From a bacterium (GTDB lineage: Bacteria; Chloroflexota; Dehalococcoidia; Tepidiformales; Tepidiformaceae): a stretch of 14,989 bases of DNA. Of the stretch, positions 14,653 to 14,989 are shown in pieces. Each line of letters begins with the position of its first letter. Position 1 is the first letter of the stretch. The stretch lies in the NCBI GenBank assembly GCA_945861295.1, contig CAMAUF010000010.1, positions 1 to 14,989 of the forward strand, read 5' to 3'. The position numbers and the translations under genes were made by a program. Under the pieces are notes generated by a model. The model ran no database searches and was not told the origin of the DNA. It worked only from the letters and a program-made list of their open reading frames with translations.

Positions 14653-14989
14653 GCGCAGGCGGAGTCGTTGGCCGCGACACAGGAGCGCCAACGGCTGGCA
14701 CGGGAACTGCACGATTCGGTCTCGCAGGCGCTCTACGGTATCGCGCTCGGCGCCCGCACAGCACGCACGCTGCTCGACCGCGACGCGACCAAGGCCGTCG
14801 AGCCGGTTGATTACGTCCTTCAACTCGCGGAGGCGGGGTTGGCCGAGATGCGGGCGCTGATCTTCGAACTCCGGCCCGAATCGCTGGCCGAGCAGGGCCT
14901 CGTCGTGGCCATCGAAAAGCAGGCGGCCTCGATGCGGGCGAGATACGGGATCGCGGTGGCGGCGACGCTGTGCGACGAGCCCGACGTCC
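9619..14989 (+). CDS. Multi-GAF sensor histidine kinase, HisKA_3 type (runs off window)
   Basis: An uninterrupted frame with no stop from 9184 to the right edge; the ATG at 9619 gives 1,790 codons so far. It encodes the second half of GAF1, nine complete GAF domains at ~176-residue spacing, and a HisKA_3 (HPK7) dimerisation domain from ~14683: RQRLARELHDSVSQALYG with the phospho-acceptor His1698 (14710-14712), then LAEMRALIFELRPESLAEQG. The ATPase domain should lie past the edge. It should autophosphorylate and pass phosphate to the NarL-type regulator at 7227. The ATG overlaps the TGA of the preceding frame (ATGA), a coupling arrangement, but the GAF fold is cut at exactly this point, so the gene was probably continuous with 7877-9622. 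If only this part is made, the kinase is soluble and lacks Cache, HAMP and PAS input. AAGGA lies 11 nt upstream, a poor ribosome site. Confidence 0.88.
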   Translation, partial: MRRREAALIPDLGALDGPAQLYWASLGPFASLAPFHDARSFMGVPLLRQERLLGFIVLLRNERAAFEERHCGLALGFADQAAAAVENARLFHETEVRNAELQTLLEVAAAVASTLELGPLLQLVLTQLKHVVDYSSASVSELGPEGALHILASRRGADGEPFTPAVGLRFGSWSSADPRVLSHYTDGRPTVIHDVSDDSPAARQFREAVGEHLEETFANTRAWMAIPLLANGRLIGLLTASHANPGGFDRHDVSLAAAFAAPAASAIANARLYDEEQRKARQNQALAELAASLSVGEPSLLTLDDLTARVVRHTRANACVLTIADRDGGDPIRIGGSGFPDGYVRATPPEVSLRVLELARLAAERGAWEVAFNARTTMLGLEALAPLHAFLAAADWEHSAIVPLTYSGVVSGALTLCYRTTADLQAEDQAFVRAVADQVSLALAAARLFSQSQGQARENATLAAVAAEFLAGGDAGAVLGRVSKLVAEAVAAKACNIVLIEEGRTVAAGGHGLPDGYLDAGRKGFAVSTADPLRGAMESQFPITYRLDREVFVAMPSWAELGEIIGRAGWFGTWCLATPLVYRGSVAGTLLTYHDERVSPRSPEGQALRAIADQAAIGALNLRLFDKAERRARENEALATVASQLTLDQPLRATLDGIAEAVVRSIGAAGCVIYLLDEDTDRFSPAGASGVDLWLWDLLRAIPENPGHVRRRGIEGYEPTILTQFNEVLAYQLGVPEERRAAALGLNWRTVMMVPMRFRGRPAGTLAVAYRGDDPPPQEERQLLLAIADQASAAIENAALFEETEQRARESEALAGTAATLTLDRPLKDTLDAIAAHAASVSGAAATMLLVMDQASGAVAEVGSVGIPAALLGGVRRVVSLSTEAYTVEALLRGEPVLLPDAISRLLANAAYEELHPYAGSLPFEAILFVPLLYRGRRVGILNAGFAAERLPSSETQRLLLGIANQAAVAIANVQLFEQTGQRVRELEALRSLAESITLVRPIEETLDRLAETLVGATRAVACTISLSDPETYRMTLSRGFGMPAGYFPALVLAFQDPRWSPTLRAFAETDEFIRMPSARQRILDDPRYGPVHPFMSQVGWDAAAILPLHVQGRTTGALTMYFVEAAGADAAELEFFGAIADQAAIAVENARLYSDAAARAKEQQAIARIAATLTVERSLEGVLAELAEQIAHGTRAIGAAVVVLGEEGEPATIGDFGLPEEYGRGIREARLHFPEYWDEVNAQTDVVVTTDARRAIRGEPAYAPVHHLIDDVAWDTLVRVPFVLRERVRGLVALFLPAEPALTASELQLFRALADQASLAAESASLYQESVRRAREQEALAAIAATATVDQPIGQLLDAITGTIAAALGVAACSIVLSDWEGERTVAGAFGLPKGYFAAFGATVARSETVAATLRGEAPGTATVLRGTRKQFAEDPDYAPMRQFGDLAWDTVVRLQFSYHQRERGALLLYLLPDHEPTPSFFRALRAMADQAAVAVENLNLFHQLEERTHQLEALYGAEEALHRSLKFDEVVDAVFDVVIELLRADGAALILQDREGARPRVLAKSRRGPVGPEILLAVEQNLSDDPHFRAGLARSVELGRIHIASEEDLASGPVRSRTYDVGIRSLIEVTIIDSGGAVGLLNAFYSTPRTFSEAEKRVFAAVAKRASVAIDNARLYAQAESLAATQERQRLARELHDSVSQALYGIALGARTARTLLDRDATKAVEPVDYVLQLAEAGLAEMRALIFELRPESLAEQGLVVAIEKQAASMRARYGIAVAATLCDEPDV

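Noticed and set aside
12229..14823. Minus-strand open frames of 397 and 432 codons (12229-13422 and 13525-14823)
   Set aside because: Both are antisense to GAF units 6-10 and the HisKA_3 domain, with Arg-rich composition and no family features. The plus-strand reading gives clear domain repeats.
1..14989. CRISPR arrays, insertion sequences, tRNA genes or attachment sites
   Set aside because: No regularly spaced short identical repeats, transposase or integrase reading frame, terminal inverted repeats or tRNA-like sequence was found; the only periodic pattern is the protein-level GAF array.

Overview
The window is GC-rich, gene-dense bacterial chromosome with three TTG or weakly initiated starts placed by strong Shine-Dalgarno sequences. 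The mix of a NarL-type response regulator, a HisKA_3 sensor kinase carrying a very long GAF array, and an Actinobacteria/Chloroflexi-style nitroreductase suggests a Chloroflexota-like or related GC-rich lineage. That assignment is inference from gene style; no marker was searched.

Layout. Bases 1-7032 are read leftward (minus strand). In order of transcription they hold a stand-alone receiver protein (7032-6634); rplK and rplA (L11, L1), which share a 1-nt junction and end at a clear intrinsic terminator (5299-5332); a secreted cysteine-containing protein of unknown function (5201-3597); a nitroreductase with a probable TTG start (3532-2867); a Glu/Leu/Phe/Val-type dehydrogenase (2829-1564); an MFS exporter (1440-178); and the first 33 codons of an unidentified gene (99-1). 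The last four could be one transcript. Bases 7033-7226 are a divergent control region with two abutting perfect 11-bp inverted repeats, the second of them surrounding a TATAGT -10 element. Bases 7227-14989 are read rightward: a NarL/LuxR response regulator followed 2 nt later by its presumed partner, a giant sensor histidine kinase that runs off the right edge.

The kinase is the most interesting object. Reconstructed across its lesions, it has a transmembrane segment, a periplasmic dCache-like sensor, a second transmembrane segment, HAMP, PAS, ten consecutive GAF domains spaced almost exactly 176 codons apart, and a HisKA_3 domain with the phospho-acceptor His at 14710-14712. The ATPase domain lies beyond the window. 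The N-terminal 1.75 kb carries three apparent single-base frameshifts and one in-frame TAG, whereas the following 5.37 kb is completely open. The gene is therefore a decaying pseudogene, a locally mis-sequenced gene, or a kinase reduced to a soluble GAF-array form that starts at the ATGA junction at 9619.

How the parts work together: the regulator-kinase pair is a conventional HPK7-type two-component system by order and domain types. The divergent receiver-only protein may share its phosphorelay and its control region. The ribosomal pair stands without secE-nusG just upstream or rplJ-rplL just downstream.
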